Shown here one piece after another: positions 27,232-35,493 of a DNA stretch of 64,000 nt. Location of the stretch: positions 62,001 to 126,000 of the forward strand of contig BMSM01000015.1 of NCBI GenBank assembly GCA_014649155.1, written 5' to 3'. Position 1 is the first letter of the stretch; every line of letters starts with the position of its first letter. Made by a program: the position numbers and the translations under genes. This DNA is from Streptomyces griseoviridis. Lineage in GTDB: Bacteria; Actinomycetota; Actinomycetes; Streptomycetales; Streptomycetaceae. Below the pieces are notes generated by a model that ran no database searches, had not been told where the DNA came from, and saw only the letters and a list, made by a program, of their open reading frames with translations.

Positions 27232-28230
27232 TCAGCCCTCCGGGTGTTCGTCCGGGCGGGCCGGCTGCGGTGCCGGGCGGGCCGACGGGAGCGGCCCCGG
27301 GGCGGACGGCACCGGCACGGGCGCGGGGACCGGGCGGCGCGGCAACCGGGGCCGTACCAGCCGGGTCCACCCCAGCACCAGCAGCACCGCCACCGCCGCG
27401 AACGGCAGCACCGCGCCCAGCACCACCGCGAGCCAGCGCAGCATCGTCACGAAGGCGTGCCAGCCGCCCGCCAGGGCGTCCGTGAACCCGGGGTCGTCGT
27501 CCCCGCCGTCCGCCGGGGGCGGGGTCTCGGTGAGGGTGAGGGTGATGGTGGCCAGGGCGGTGCGGTCCTCCAGCGACGCCTGCCGGGCGAGCAGCGACTC
27601 CAGCTCGGCCTGACGGCTGCTCAGCTCGCCCTCCAGCGTGACCACGTCGGTCAGCCGCTCCGCCCGTTCCATCAGCTCGCGCACCCGGGCCACGCTGGCG
27701 CGCTGCGAGGCGATCCGGCTCTCCACGTCGACCACCTGGTCGGTGACGTCCTCGGCCTTGGTGCTGCGCTCCAGCAGCTCGCCGGTGCCGGACAGCGCGG
27801 CGAGGACCTCGTCGTAGGAGCCGCCGGGCACCCGCAGCACGACCTCGGTCCGCTCGTGGCCCTCCTCGTCGCGGCCGGTGGTCTCCCGGCCGACGTGACC
27901 GCCCGCGTCCTCGGCGGCGGTACGGGCCTCGGCGAGTGCCTTCGGCACCTCGGCGACCCGCACGGTCAGGGAGGCGGTGCGGATGACGTGCTCGGGGGCG
28001 AGCGCGGCCGGCGCGGTGGCCCCGGACCCCTTGGCGCCCCCGGCCCCCTCGGCTCCCCGGCCGGAACCGGCGCCGGCGGCCCCCTGCCCGCCCGCCGCGT
28101 CCGAGACGGCCTTGTCGGCGCCGCTCCCCGCCGAGTCGTCGGTGCCGCCGCACCCGGTGAGCGCGAGGGCGGCGGCCAGCAGCAGCCCGGCCAGGGCCGG
28201 GACGGGTCGTACGGAACGGCGTGTGCGCAT
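27232..28230 (-). CDS. DUF4349 domain lipoprotein
   Basis: Surface lipoprotein of 332 residues. The signal peptide ends in ALTGC with lipid-bearing Cys27. A Gly/Ala/Ser-rich linker (to about 75) precedes the DUF4349 domain: VIRTASLTVRVAEVPKAL, VVLRVPGGSYDEVLAAL, then a coiled coil (about 160-230, ASVARVRELMERAERLTDVV). A transmembrane helix near 265-290 and a Pro-rich basic tail follow. Function is unknown. ATG 28230 has GGGGGAG seven bases upstream. It is divergent from hemG. Confidence 0.85.
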   Translation of the reverse strand: MRTRRSVRPVPALAGLLLAAALALTGCGGTDDSAGSGADKAVSDAAGGQGAAGAGSGRGAEGAGGAKGSGATAPAALAPEHVIRTASLTVRVAEVPKALAEARTAAEDAGGHVGRETTGRDEEGHERTEVVLRVPGGSYDEVLAALSGTGELLERSTKAEDVTDQVVDVESRIASQRASVARVRELMERAERLTDVVTLEGELSSRQAELESLLARQASLEDRTALATITLTLTETPPPADGGDDDPGFTDALAGGWHAFVTMLRWLAVVLGAVLPFAAVAVLLVLGWTRLVRPRLPRRPVPAPVPVPSAPGPLPSARPAPQPARPDEHPEG

Positions 28231-28440
28231 GCGGGTCTCCCCCGGGACGTGACCACTGACGCCTCTTCGACGCGGGGAGCGGCCGGAACGTTGGGGTCCG
28301 GCGGTTCCGAAGAGGTCACGGTCCGGACGCGGGACGGACACCGGGGACACGGGGTCCCGGCCGGGGTGGACCGAGCGGCCCGGCCGGTGGGGCCGCGGGG
28401 TCCTTCGGGTGCTGTCAGCGGGGTCTGAGAAGGTGGTGGC

Positions 28441-29907
28441 ATGTGCGCAAGTCGGACCCGTGCGGGCACGGGGCATGTCGTCGTCGTCGGAGCCGGCGTG
28501 GCGGGCCTGGCCGCCGCCCACCGGCTGCTCCAGCGCGGGGCGCGGGTGACCGTGCTGGAGGCGTCGGACCGCGTCGGCGGCAAGCTGCTGCCCGGCGAGA
28601 TCGCGGGCGTCCGGGTCGACCTCGGCGCCGAGTCGATGCTGGCCCGCCGCCCGGAGGCGGTCGGCCTGGCCCGGGAGGCCGGGCTCGGCGACCGGCTCCA
28701 GCCGCCGGCCACCGCGACGGCCGCCCTGTGGACCCGGGGCGCCCTGCGGCCCATGCCCAAGGGCCACGTCATGGGCGTCCCCGGCACCGCCGCCGCCCTG
28801 GCCGGCGTGGTCTCCGAGGAGGGCCTCGCCCGCATCGGGCGCGACGCCGAGCTGCCCCGCACCGAGATCGGCGACGATGTCGCGGTGGGGGAGTACGTGG
28901 CGGCGCGGCTCGGCCGTGAGGTCGTCGACCGCCTGGTCGAGCCCCTGCTGGGCGGGGTGTACGCGGGGGACGCGTACCGCATCTCGATGCGCTCCGCCGT
29001 TCCCCAGCTGTTCGAGGCCGCGCGGACACACCCGTCCCTGACCGAGGCGGTCCGCGCGATCCAGGGCCGTACGGCCGCCGCCCCGCAGGCCGCAGGACCG
29101 GTCTTCGCGGGCCTGGAGGGCGGCATCGGCACCCTGCCGCCTGCCGTCGCCGGCACCGTCCGCGCCCGGGGCGGCGAGATCCTGCTGGGCACCCCGGTCA
29201 CCGAGCTGCGCCGCACCGCGCCCGGCACCTGGCGGATCACCGCCGGCGGCCGGGTGCTGACCGCCGACGCGGTGATCGTCGCGGTGCCCGCCCCGGCCGC
29301 CGCGTCGCTGCTGCGCGCCGAGGCGCCCGCCGCCGCGGCCGAGCTGGCGGCCGTGGAGTACGCCTCCATGGCGCTGATCACCCTCGCCTACCGCCGCGCG
29401 GACGCCGCCGCGCTCCCCGGGGGCAGCGGCTTCCTCGTCCCGCCGGTCGACGGACGGACCATCAAGGCGGCCACCTTCGCCTCCCGCAAGTGGGGCTGGA
29501 TCGACCGCGAGGACCCGGACCTGGTGGTGCTGCGCACCTCGGTCGGCCGGCACGGCGAGACGGAGGTCCTCGGCCGCGACGACGCCGCACTCGTCGCCGT
29601 CTCCCGGCACGACATCGAGCAGGCCACCGGTCTGTCCGCCGCGCCCGTCGCCACCCGCGTCACCCGCTGGACCGACGGCCTGCCGCAGTACCCGGTCGGC
29701 CACCACGCGCGCGTGGCCCGCGTCCGCGACCACGTCGCGAAGCTCCCCGGCCTCGCGGTGTGCGGCGCCGCCTACGACGGCGTCGGCATCCCCGCGACCA
29801 TCGCGAGCGCCCACGCGGCCGTCGACCAGCTCCTCGGCGACCCGGCCGGTGTGGAAGAACTCACCGCGCACCCGGTGCGGAGCCTCGACGGCGGAGCGGG
29901 AGAATGA
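28441..29907 (+). CDS. hemG: Coproporphyrinogen III / protoporphyrinogen oxidase
   Basis: FAD enzyme of 488 residues (HemY/CgoX family). It begins with the dinucleotide motif VVVVGAGVAGLAAAHRL (about 13-29) and GGKLLPGEIAGVRVDLGAES; later motifs are GLEGGIGTLPPAV and the FAD-binding C-terminus GLAVCGAAYDGVGIPATIASA. In actinobacteria this family oxidises coproporphyrinogen III to coproporphyrin III, before iron insertion. The following gene is hemQ, five bases away. A G-rich GAAGGTGG precedes the ATG. Confidence 0.92.
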   Translation: MCASRTRAGTGHVVVVGAGVAGLAAAHRLLQRGARVTVLEASDRVGGKLLPGEIAGVRVDLGAESMLARRPEAVGLAREAGLGDRLQPPATATAALWTRGALRPMPKGHVMGVPGTAAALAGVVSEEGLARIGRDAELPRTEIGDDVAVGEYVAARLGREVVDRLVEPLLGGVYAGDAYRISMRSAVPQLFEAARTHPSLTEAVRAIQGRTAAAPQAAGPVFAGLEGGIGTLPPAVAGTVRARGGEILLGTPVTELRRTAPGTWRITAGGRVLTADAVIVAVPAPAAASLLRAEAPAAAAELAAVEYASMALITLAYRRADAAALPGGSGFLVPPVDGRTIKAATFASRKWGWIDREDPDLVVLRTSVGRHGETEVLGRDDAALVAVSRHDIEQATGLSAAPVATRVTRWTDGLPQYPVGHHARVARVRDHVAKLPGLAVCGAAYDGVGIPATIASAHAAVDQLLGDPAGVEELTAHPVRSLDGGAGE

Positions 29908-29911
29908 GGCC

Positions 29912-30643
29912 ATGAGTGACGACGCCTCCACCCCCGCCGCCGAGCGCATCCCCAACAAGGGCAAGCTGGCCAAGGACCTCAACGAGGTCATCCGCTACAC
30001 CCTCTGGTCGGTCTTCAAGCTGAAGGACGTCCTCCCCGACGACCGGGCCGGGTACGCCGACGAGGTCCAGGAGCTGTTCGACCGGCTCGCCGCCAAGGAC
30101 GTGACGGTCCGCGGCACCTACGACCTGTCCGGGCTGCGCGCCGACGCCGACCTGATGATCTGGTGGCACGCCGAGACCAGCGACCAGCTCCAGGACGCCT
30201 ACAACCTCTTCCGCCGCACCCGGCTCGGCCGCGCGCTGGAGCCGGTCTGGTCGAACATGGCGCTGCACCGCCCCGCCGAGTTCAACCGCTCGCACATCCC
30301 GGCCTTCCTCGCCGACGAGACGCCGCGCGACTACATCAGCGTCTACCCGTTCGTGCGCTCCTACGACTGGTACCTGCTGCCCGACGAGGACCGCCGCCGG
30401 ATGCTCGCCGACCACGGGAAGATGGCCCGCGGCTACCCGGACGTGCGGGCCAACACGGTCGCCTCGTTCTCCCTGGGCGACTACGAGTGGATCCTCGCCT
30501 TCGAGGCCGACGAGCTGTACCGCATCGTCGACCTCATGCGCCACCTGCGCGGCTCCGAGGCGCGGCTGCACGTCCGCGAGGAGGTCCCCTTCTACACGGG
30601 CCGCCGCAAGGACATCGGCGAGCTGGTGGCCGGGCTCGCCTGA
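29912..30643 (+). CDS. hemQ: Coproheme decarboxylase (chlorite dismutase family)
   Basis: Last enzyme of the coproporphyrin-dependent haem route, 243 residues; it converts coproheme to haem b with peroxide. The catalytic Tyr145 lies in SVYPFVRSYDWY, and the candidate proximal His168 in MLADHGKMARGYP. Further family sequence is FSLGDYEWILAFEADE. ATG 29912 has GGGAG about ten bases upstream; the open frame further left lies inside hemG. It follows hemG by four bases and is certainly co-transcribed. Its TGA abuts the stop of the convergent hydrolase so that the two stops form TGATCA. Confidence 0.95.
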   Translation: MSDDASTPAAERIPNKGKLAKDLNEVIRYTLWSVFKLKDVLPDDRAGYADEVQELFDRLAAKDVTVRGTYDLSGLRADADLMIWWHAETSDQLQDAYNLFRRTRLGRALEPVWSNMALHRPAEFNRSHIPAFLADETPRDYISVYPFVRSYDWYLLPDEDRRRMLADHGKMARGYPDVRANTVASFSLGDYEWILAFEADELYRIVDLMRHLRGSEARLHVREEVPFYTGRRKDIGELVAGLA

Positions 30644-32239
30644 TCAGTCCTCCGGGGCCGGCACCGGCGCCGGGCGCGGGGCGCAGGACGCGTCCCGCGC
30701 GGGGAGCCGGCCCTCCAGCAGATACGCCTCCAGATGGCGGTTGACGCAGGCGTTGGGGCCGCCCGCGACGCCATGGGTGCCGGCGTCCCGCTCGGTGACC
30801 AGCACCGAACCCGCCAGCCGCCGCCGCAGCTCCACCGCCCCCTCGTAGGGGGTGGCCGCGTCCCGCTCGGCGGCCAGGATCAGCACCGGCGGCAGCTCAC
30901 CGGGCGCGGTGCGCACGTCCAGCGGGTGCTGCCGGGGCGCCTTCCAGTAGGCGCACGGCAGATTGGTCCACACGTTGTCCCAGGTCTCGAACGGCGCCCG
31001 GCGCGCCAGCCGGGTGTTGTCCCGGTCCCAGACCTCGAACTCCGTCGGCCAGGGCGCGTCGTTGCACTCGACGGCCGTGTACACCGCGCTGGAGTTCTCC
31101 GCCCCCCGCGCCGCCTCCGGGTGCGGCCCCGCCAGCTCGACCAGCGGCTCGGGATCGCCCTTCAGGTAGGCCGACAGCGCGCGGGCCCGGTGCGGCCAGT
31201 GCTCGTCGTAGTACCCGGCCTTCAGGAACGCCCCCTGCAACTGCGAGGGGCCCACCGTGCCGCCCGCCGGGCGCTGTGCGAGGAGGGCGCTCGCCCGCCG
31301 GTAGTTCTCCGCCACCTCGCGCGGGGTGTCCCCGAGCCCGTAGACGTCGTCGTGCGCGGCGATCCACTTCCGCAGGTCCCGCCAGCGGTGCTCGAACGCC
31401 GCCGACTGCTCCAGGTTGTTGCGGTACCAGACCCGCTCCGGATCGGGGTTCACCACCGAGTCGAACACCATCCGCCGCACCCGCCCCGGGAACAGCTCGG
31501 CGTACAGCGCGCCGAAGTAGGTGCCGTACGAGGCACCCATGAAGGTCAGCCTCCGTTCGCCCAGCGCGGCCCGGATCACCTCCAGGTCCCGGGCGTTGTT
31601 GGGGGAGTGGTAGTGGCGCAGCGCGTCGCCGGTCCGCTCGGCGCAGCCGCGCGCATAAGCCTCGGCCTCCGCGGCCCGCTCCCTCTTGAGCGCCGCCGAG
31701 GGCTGCTCCGGGGCGGGCCGGGGCCCCTTGAAGAAGCGCTTCGGGTCCTGGCAGGAGAGCGGGGCGGACGGGGCGACCCCGCGCGGCGCGTAGCCGACCA
31801 GGTCGTACGCGGCCGCGAGCCGCTTCCATCGCGGCACCATGCCGATCAGCGGGAAGTACAGCCCGGAGGCGCCCGGCCCGCCCGGGTTGTAGACCAGCGC
31901 GCCCTGCCGGGGCACCGCCCGCCGGGCGTTCGCCGGGTCCTTTCCGGTGGCCCGGACCCGGCTGACGGCCAGTTCGATCCGCCGCCCGTCCGGACGGGCG
32001 TAGTCGAGCGGGACGGTGACCGTGCCGCAGCGCAGGCCGCCCGGCAGGTCCTCCGCCTCGGGGCAGGCGCCGAAGCGGATGCCGGCCGCCGCGGCCCGCT
32101 GGGCGGCCACCGCCACGCCGCGCCGCTCGGCCGTGCCGGGGTCCACGGTGGTGCCCCGGGCCGGGGCGGCGGTGAGAGCGGTCAGGAGCAAGGACCCGGC
32201 GGCCGAACAGAGGGCCGAGTGGCGGACGGCTGCTCTCAT
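30644..32239 (-). CDS. Secreted alpha/beta hydrolase, tripeptidyl-aminopeptidase (TAP) type
   Basis: Exported hydrolase of 531 residues related to Streptomyces tripeptidyl aminopeptidases. A signal peptide (MRAAVRHSAL...TALTAAPARG) is followed by the alpha/beta-hydrolase core: VYNPGGPGASG oxyanion loop, nucleophile Ser237 in MGASYGTYFG, the acid in LAAERDAATPYEGA and the His in GTHGVAGG. The TAP-like C-terminal domain is present. It probably removes tripeptides from extracellular proteins. ATG 32239 follows AAGGGA by six bases; the frame upstream is not signal-like. DLVGYAPRGV deviates from the common DPRG motif of relatives. Confidence 0.86.
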   Translation of the reverse strand: MRAAVRHSALCSAAGSLLLTALTAAPARGTTVDPGTAERRGVAVAAQRAAAAGIRFGACPEAEDLPGGLRCGTVTVPLDYARPDGRRIELAVSRVRATGKDPANARRAVPRQGALVYNPGGPGASGLYFPLIGMVPRWKRLAAAYDLVGYAPRGVAPSAPLSCQDPKRFFKGPRPAPEQPSAALKRERAAEAEAYARGCAERTGDALRHYHSPNNARDLEVIRAALGERRLTFMGASYGTYFGALYAELFPGRVRRMVFDSVVNPDPERVWYRNNLEQSAAFEHRWRDLRKWIAAHDDVYGLGDTPREVAENYRRASALLAQRPAGGTVGPSQLQGAFLKAGYYDEHWPHRARALSAYLKGDPEPLVELAGPHPEAARGAENSSAVYTAVECNDAPWPTEFEVWDRDNTRLARRAPFETWDNVWTNLPCAYWKAPRQHPLDVRTAPGELPPVLILAAERDAATPYEGAVELRRRLAGSVLVTERDAGTHGVAGGPNACVNRHLEAYLLEGRLPARDASCAPRPAPVPAPED

Positions 32240-32386
32240 CGAGTGTCCCTTCGGTGCACGGCGTACGCGGCGTACGACAAAAGGGATGTTTCGTTCGGCG
32301 GGGGCGGAAGGCAAGGACCCCGGCGGGTGTCGGCGCCGAGTGTCCCCGCGCGCCCCGGGGACCGGCCGCGCGCCCCCGCTCCCGGA

Positions 32387-33169
32387 TCAGTCCCGGAACC
32401 CCTCGTGCTCCTCGCGGTGGGCGAAGGCCGCGCGCAGGTCCGGTTCGCCGATGGCCCGGACGCCGCGGACGGCGACCGGGACGAGGTCCGCGGGCACGGC
32501 GCCGGACCGGCCCGCCCGGCGGGCGAACGCGCCGAGCAGCCGCTGCCCGGCCGGGGACGCCCACGCCGAGTACGGGTGGACCTCGACGCGCGCTATGGCG
32601 AGGCAGCCGAGCGTCAGGGCGAGCGGCAGCGCGAACCACAGGGCGACCAGGTGACGCGGCACGCCGTGCGCCGGCACCGCCAGCGCCGCGCCGCCCAGCG
32701 CGCACACCGCCAGCGCGGCGAGCCGCACCTGCCGCACCGCGCCGGCCACCGTGCGGACGCCGGCCGGCACCGCGAGGCCCGCGCTCACCAGCCGGTCGGC
32801 CAGCCCGCGCACCGCGTCCGCCGCCGCGGCCGAGGCCCGGACCGGCGCGATCCGGGACTGCCCCGCCGGCCCTATGGCCCCGATGACCGACCGCTCCATC
32901 TCGTCCCGCCCGAGCGGATCGACGACGGTCGCCCAGCCGGTGTGCGCGAGCAGCAGCCGCCGCTGCCGGGCCATGGACACCAGCGTCAGATCGGCGACCC
33001 GCGCCGGGCCGCCGGACAGGAACGCGGCCTCGTACAGATCGAGTTCACGTCCCGGGTCCGGGACCGGGTCCGTGTCACCGTGCGCCGCGCGCGCGGCGGC
33101 CAGACAGAGCCGGGCGCACGCCGTACCGGCGACGGCCCAGGCCGGCAGCAGGAGAAGGACCCAGAACAT
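32387..33169 (-). CDS. TIGR04222-domain membrane protein
   Basis: Membrane protein of 260 residues: an N-terminal helix (MFWVLLLLPAWAVAGTACA), the TIGR04222 core ELDLYEAAFLSGGPARVADLT and ARQRRLLLAHTG, then two more helices (about 145-190). Family members I recall often end in Gly/Cys-rich tails and are encoded beside DUF692 (MNIO) enzymes; this one ends in HREEHEGFRD, with only four Cys, all in or near helices. It lies 95 bases downstream of the DUF692 gene in the same direction, so one operon is likely. Function is unknown. Confidence 0.75.
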   Translation of the reverse strand: MFWVLLLLPAWAVAGTACARLCLAAARAAHGDTDPVPDPGRELDLYEAAFLSGGPARVADLTLVSMARQRRLLLAHTGWATVVDPLGRDEMERSVIGAIGPAGQSRIAPVRASAAAADAVRGLADRLVSAGLAVPAGVRTVAGAVRQVRLAALAVCALGGAALAVPAHGVPRHLVALWFALPLALTLGCLAIARVEVHPYSAWASPAGQRLLGAFARRAGRSGAVPADLVPVAVRGVRAIGEPDLRAAFAHREEHEGFRD

Positions 33170-33264
33170 GCCGTTTTTCTATGTCAGGGGCCGGGGCCGG
33201 CGCCATGCCCTGTTCAGCATCCGGACCCGGTGCGGCCGGTACGTGACGTTCCGGCCGGCGCCGT

Positions 33265-34566
33265 TCAGCGCCCCAGCACCGTCCGCCGCACGCCGCGCAC
33301 CAGCCGCACCACGGGCCGCCGCGACCGGGGCACCGGCCCGGACCGCTCCCGCCACCACGCCCGCACCTCCCGCCGGACCCGGGCGTCCGCGGGCGCGCCC
33401 GGCTCCAGCAGGTGAGCCGCGAAGTCCAGGGCGTCCCGGCGGTAGCCACCGCTCATCGGCCGCGTCCCCGCGTACGCCAGGAACGCCGGCCGGTACGCCG
33501 CGCCCAGGATCTCCGGCAGTTCGGGGGCGACCTTCGCGACCACCCCGGCCCGCTTCGCGGCGAGCGCGCCGGTCTGCACCGCCAGCCGCGCCCGGTCGAA
33601 CCCCTCCGGGGCGGGGGTGCCGGCCACCAGCGCCGACAGCAGCGCGGTCTGGTCGAGGGCGAGCCGCCGCCGTACGGGCTCCCCGGCCGGCCGCTCCTCG
33701 GTCGACCGGCCCGAGCAGCGCGCGGAGTCCCGGGACCCGGTGCGCCCCCTCTCCACCGCCGCCCGGATCGCCGCCAGCTCCCCCTCCAGCTCGGCCGGTC
33801 CGGGGAAGTCCTCGTCCCGCTCCAGCAGCACACCGGGCGGGGTGACGCGGGAGGCGAGGTCGGCCAGTACGTCGAGCACCGGGGCGGGGACGGGGTGGGC
33901 GTGGCTGTCGTGCCAGACGCCGTCGCGCTCCACGCCGCCCGCGACATGGACGTAGGCGAGCGCCTCCAGCGGCAGTTCGGCCAGCGCCCGCGCCGGGTCC
34001 TCGCCGTTGTTGACGTGGTTGGTGTGCAGGTTGGCCACGTCGATCAGCAGCCGTACGCCGGTCCGGTCGGCCAGCTCGTAGAGGAACTGGCCCTCCGTCA
34101 GTTCCTCGCCGGGCCAGGCGAAGAGCGCCGCGATGTTCTCCACCGCGAGCGGCACGGGCAGCGCCTCCTGCGCGATCCGGACGTTCTCGCACAGCACGTC
34201 CAGGGCGTCGCGGGTACGCGGCACGGGCAGCAGGTGGCCCGCCTCCAGGCACGGTGAGAACGTGCCGGGGCCGCCCGCGCGGACGAACGCGATGTGCTCG
34301 GTGACCAGCGGCGACCCCAGCGCCTCCACCCGCTCGGCCAGCGCCGCGAGCCGGCCCGCGTCCGGCCGGTCGGCACCGCCGAGGCCGAGGGAGACGCCGT
34401 GCGGCACCACCGTGACGCCGCGCTCGCGCAGCCGCAGCAGCGAGGCCGGGAGATGGCCGGGGCAGAGGTTCTCGGCCACGGCCTCGACCCAGTCCACTCC
34501 GGGCATCGCCTCGACGGCGTCCGCGATCTCCGGACGCCATCCGATGCCGGTCCCCAGTCGCTTCAC
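33265..34566 (-). CDS. MNIO (DUF692) protein with a C-terminal HvfC/DUF2063-like extension
   Basis: Multinuclear non-haem iron-dependent oxidase family, 433 residues. The TIM-barrel half (1-275) keeps the metal-ligand pattern: His56 (VVPHGVSLGLGG), Glu90-His91 (TEHIAF), Glu143 (AVENI), Asp176 and His181/His184 (IDVANLHTNHVN), His207 (YVHVAGG), Asp220-His222-His224 and Glu249. The C-terminal 140 residues (QTALLSALVAG, RLAVQTGAL, PELPEILGAAYRPAFLAYAG) look like the partner protein usually encoded separately. MNIOs modify Cys residues of ribosomal peptides. GTG 34566 has GGGGGG seven bases upstream; ATG 34593 is an alternative without ribosome binding site. Confidence 0.78.
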   Translation of the reverse strand: MKRLGTGIGWRPEIADAVEAMPGVDWVEAVAENLCPGHLPASLLRLRERGVTVVPHGVSLGLGGADRPDAGRLAALAERVEALGSPLVTEHIAFVRAGGPGTFSPCLEAGHLLPVPRTRDALDVLCENVRIAQEALPVPLAVENIAALFAWPGEELTEGQFLYELADRTGVRLLIDVANLHTNHVNNGEDPARALAELPLEALAYVHVAGGVERDGVWHDSHAHPVPAPVLDVLADLASRVTPPGVLLERDEDFPGPAELEGELAAIRAAVERGRTGSRDSARCSGRSTEERPAGEPVRRRLALDQTALLSALVAGTPAPEGFDRARLAVQTGALAAKRAGVVAKVAPELPEILGAAYRPAFLAYAGTRPMSGGYRRDALDFAAHLLEPGAPADARVRREVRAWWRERSGPVPRSRRPVVRLVRGVRRTVLGR

Positions 34567-34708
34567 GACCTCACCCCCCTTCCCTTCGCTCATGCCTGGG
34601 GTATCGCCCGGGAGCGGGCGGGGCAACCGTGCCGGGGAAGGGCTCAGAGGAACATTTGAGGTTTCCCGCCCCCTCGGCCCCGCCCCCTCGGCCCCGTCCC
34701 CTCGGCCC

Positions 34709-35428
34709 TCACCGCAGCGCGGGATGGTCCGCGACCACCGTGCACGACCCCGGCGCGATCTCCGTGAACCCGGCGTCCCGGACCACCGGGAGACCGCCGG
34801 CGGTGAGCCGCGCCCACTCCGCCGGGTCGGCGGTCCGTACGGCCAGCGGGAAGCCGGCGCCCCGCCAGTCGGCCCGCTGCGCGTCGGTCAGCTCCCACCA
34901 GGCGAGCTGGGCACCGTGTCCGGCCTGCGCCATCGCCTTGCCGGCCGACATGCCGACCTCGGGGTTCAGCCACAGCACCGGCCCGGAGCGGTCGGGCGCG
35001 GCCGGCGGTTCGGGGTCGTCCAGTTCCGTGCCGGAGACCTGGAGCCTGGCCAGGTCCTTGGGCCAGCCGTCCAGCGGGACCGGCGGGAAGACCCGGACCT
35101 CGGCCGACTTCCCGGTCACCGTGATGCCGGGCAGCGCCCCGGCCCGCCGCCACTCGGCGCCGCGCGCCCGCCGGACCACCTTGCGGATACGGGCGTCCTG
35201 CCAGTCCCGCACCGCCCCGGCCCACTCCCCGTCCCCGGCCGACCGCTCGTCGGCGAGCAGGACCAGCACCGCCCGCGCGGCGGTCTCCAGCGCGTCCGTC
35301 CGGGCCGGCGGCGCCGCCCGCTCGATCCGGACGACGAGCGGGAGGACGTACTGCGGCGCGAGGTCGCGGTCGCCGGGTCCGGCGCGGAAGGGGCTGTCGG
35401 TCGCCGGGGGCGTGGGCTCTGTGCTCAT
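34709..35428 (-). CDS. Pth2-type peptidyl-tRNA hydrolase family protein
   Basis: A 239-residue protein whose C-terminal 110 residues match the Pth2 fold: VLWLNPEVGMSAGKAMAQAGHGAQLAWW holds the conserved Lys and His-containing helix, followed by FPLAVRTADPAEWARL and GLPVVRDAGFTEIAPGSCTVVA. The N-terminal 120 residues form an extra region not found in canonical Pth2, so the cellular substrate may differ from peptidyl-tRNA. ATG 35428 follows CAGACT by six bases and is probably leaderless. Confidence 0.72.
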   Translation of the reverse strand: MSTEPTPPATDSPFRAGPGDRDLAPQYVLPLVVRIERAAPPARTDALETAARAVLVLLADERSAGDGEWAGAVRDWQDARIRKVVRRARGAEWRRAGALPGITVTGKSAEVRVFPPVPLDGWPKDLARLQVSGTELDDPEPPAAPDRSGPVLWLNPEVGMSAGKAMAQAGHGAQLAWWELTDAQRADWRGAGFPLAVRTADPAEWARLTAGGLPVVRDAGFTEIAPGSCTVVADHPALR

Positions 35429-35442
35429 GACCCCAGTCTGCC

Positions 35443-35478
35443 AAGGCCCCCGGCCGGCCCGGACCGGCCGGGGGCCTT
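35443..35478 (-). terminator. Terminator of the polysaccharide deacetylase gene
   Basis: AAGGCCCCCGGCCGG and its exact reverse complement are separated by a six-base loop. It begins 15 bases beyond the deacetylase stop. On the minus strand it precedes the Pth2-like gene's promoter. Confidence 0.88.
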
Positions 35479-35493
35479 GTACGACGGCCGGTG

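Noticed and set aside
30734..33415. 893-codon plus-strand frame across the TAP hydrolase and TIGR04222 genes
   Set aside because: Arg/Pro/Gly-rich shadow spanning two real minus-strand genes; no start signal.
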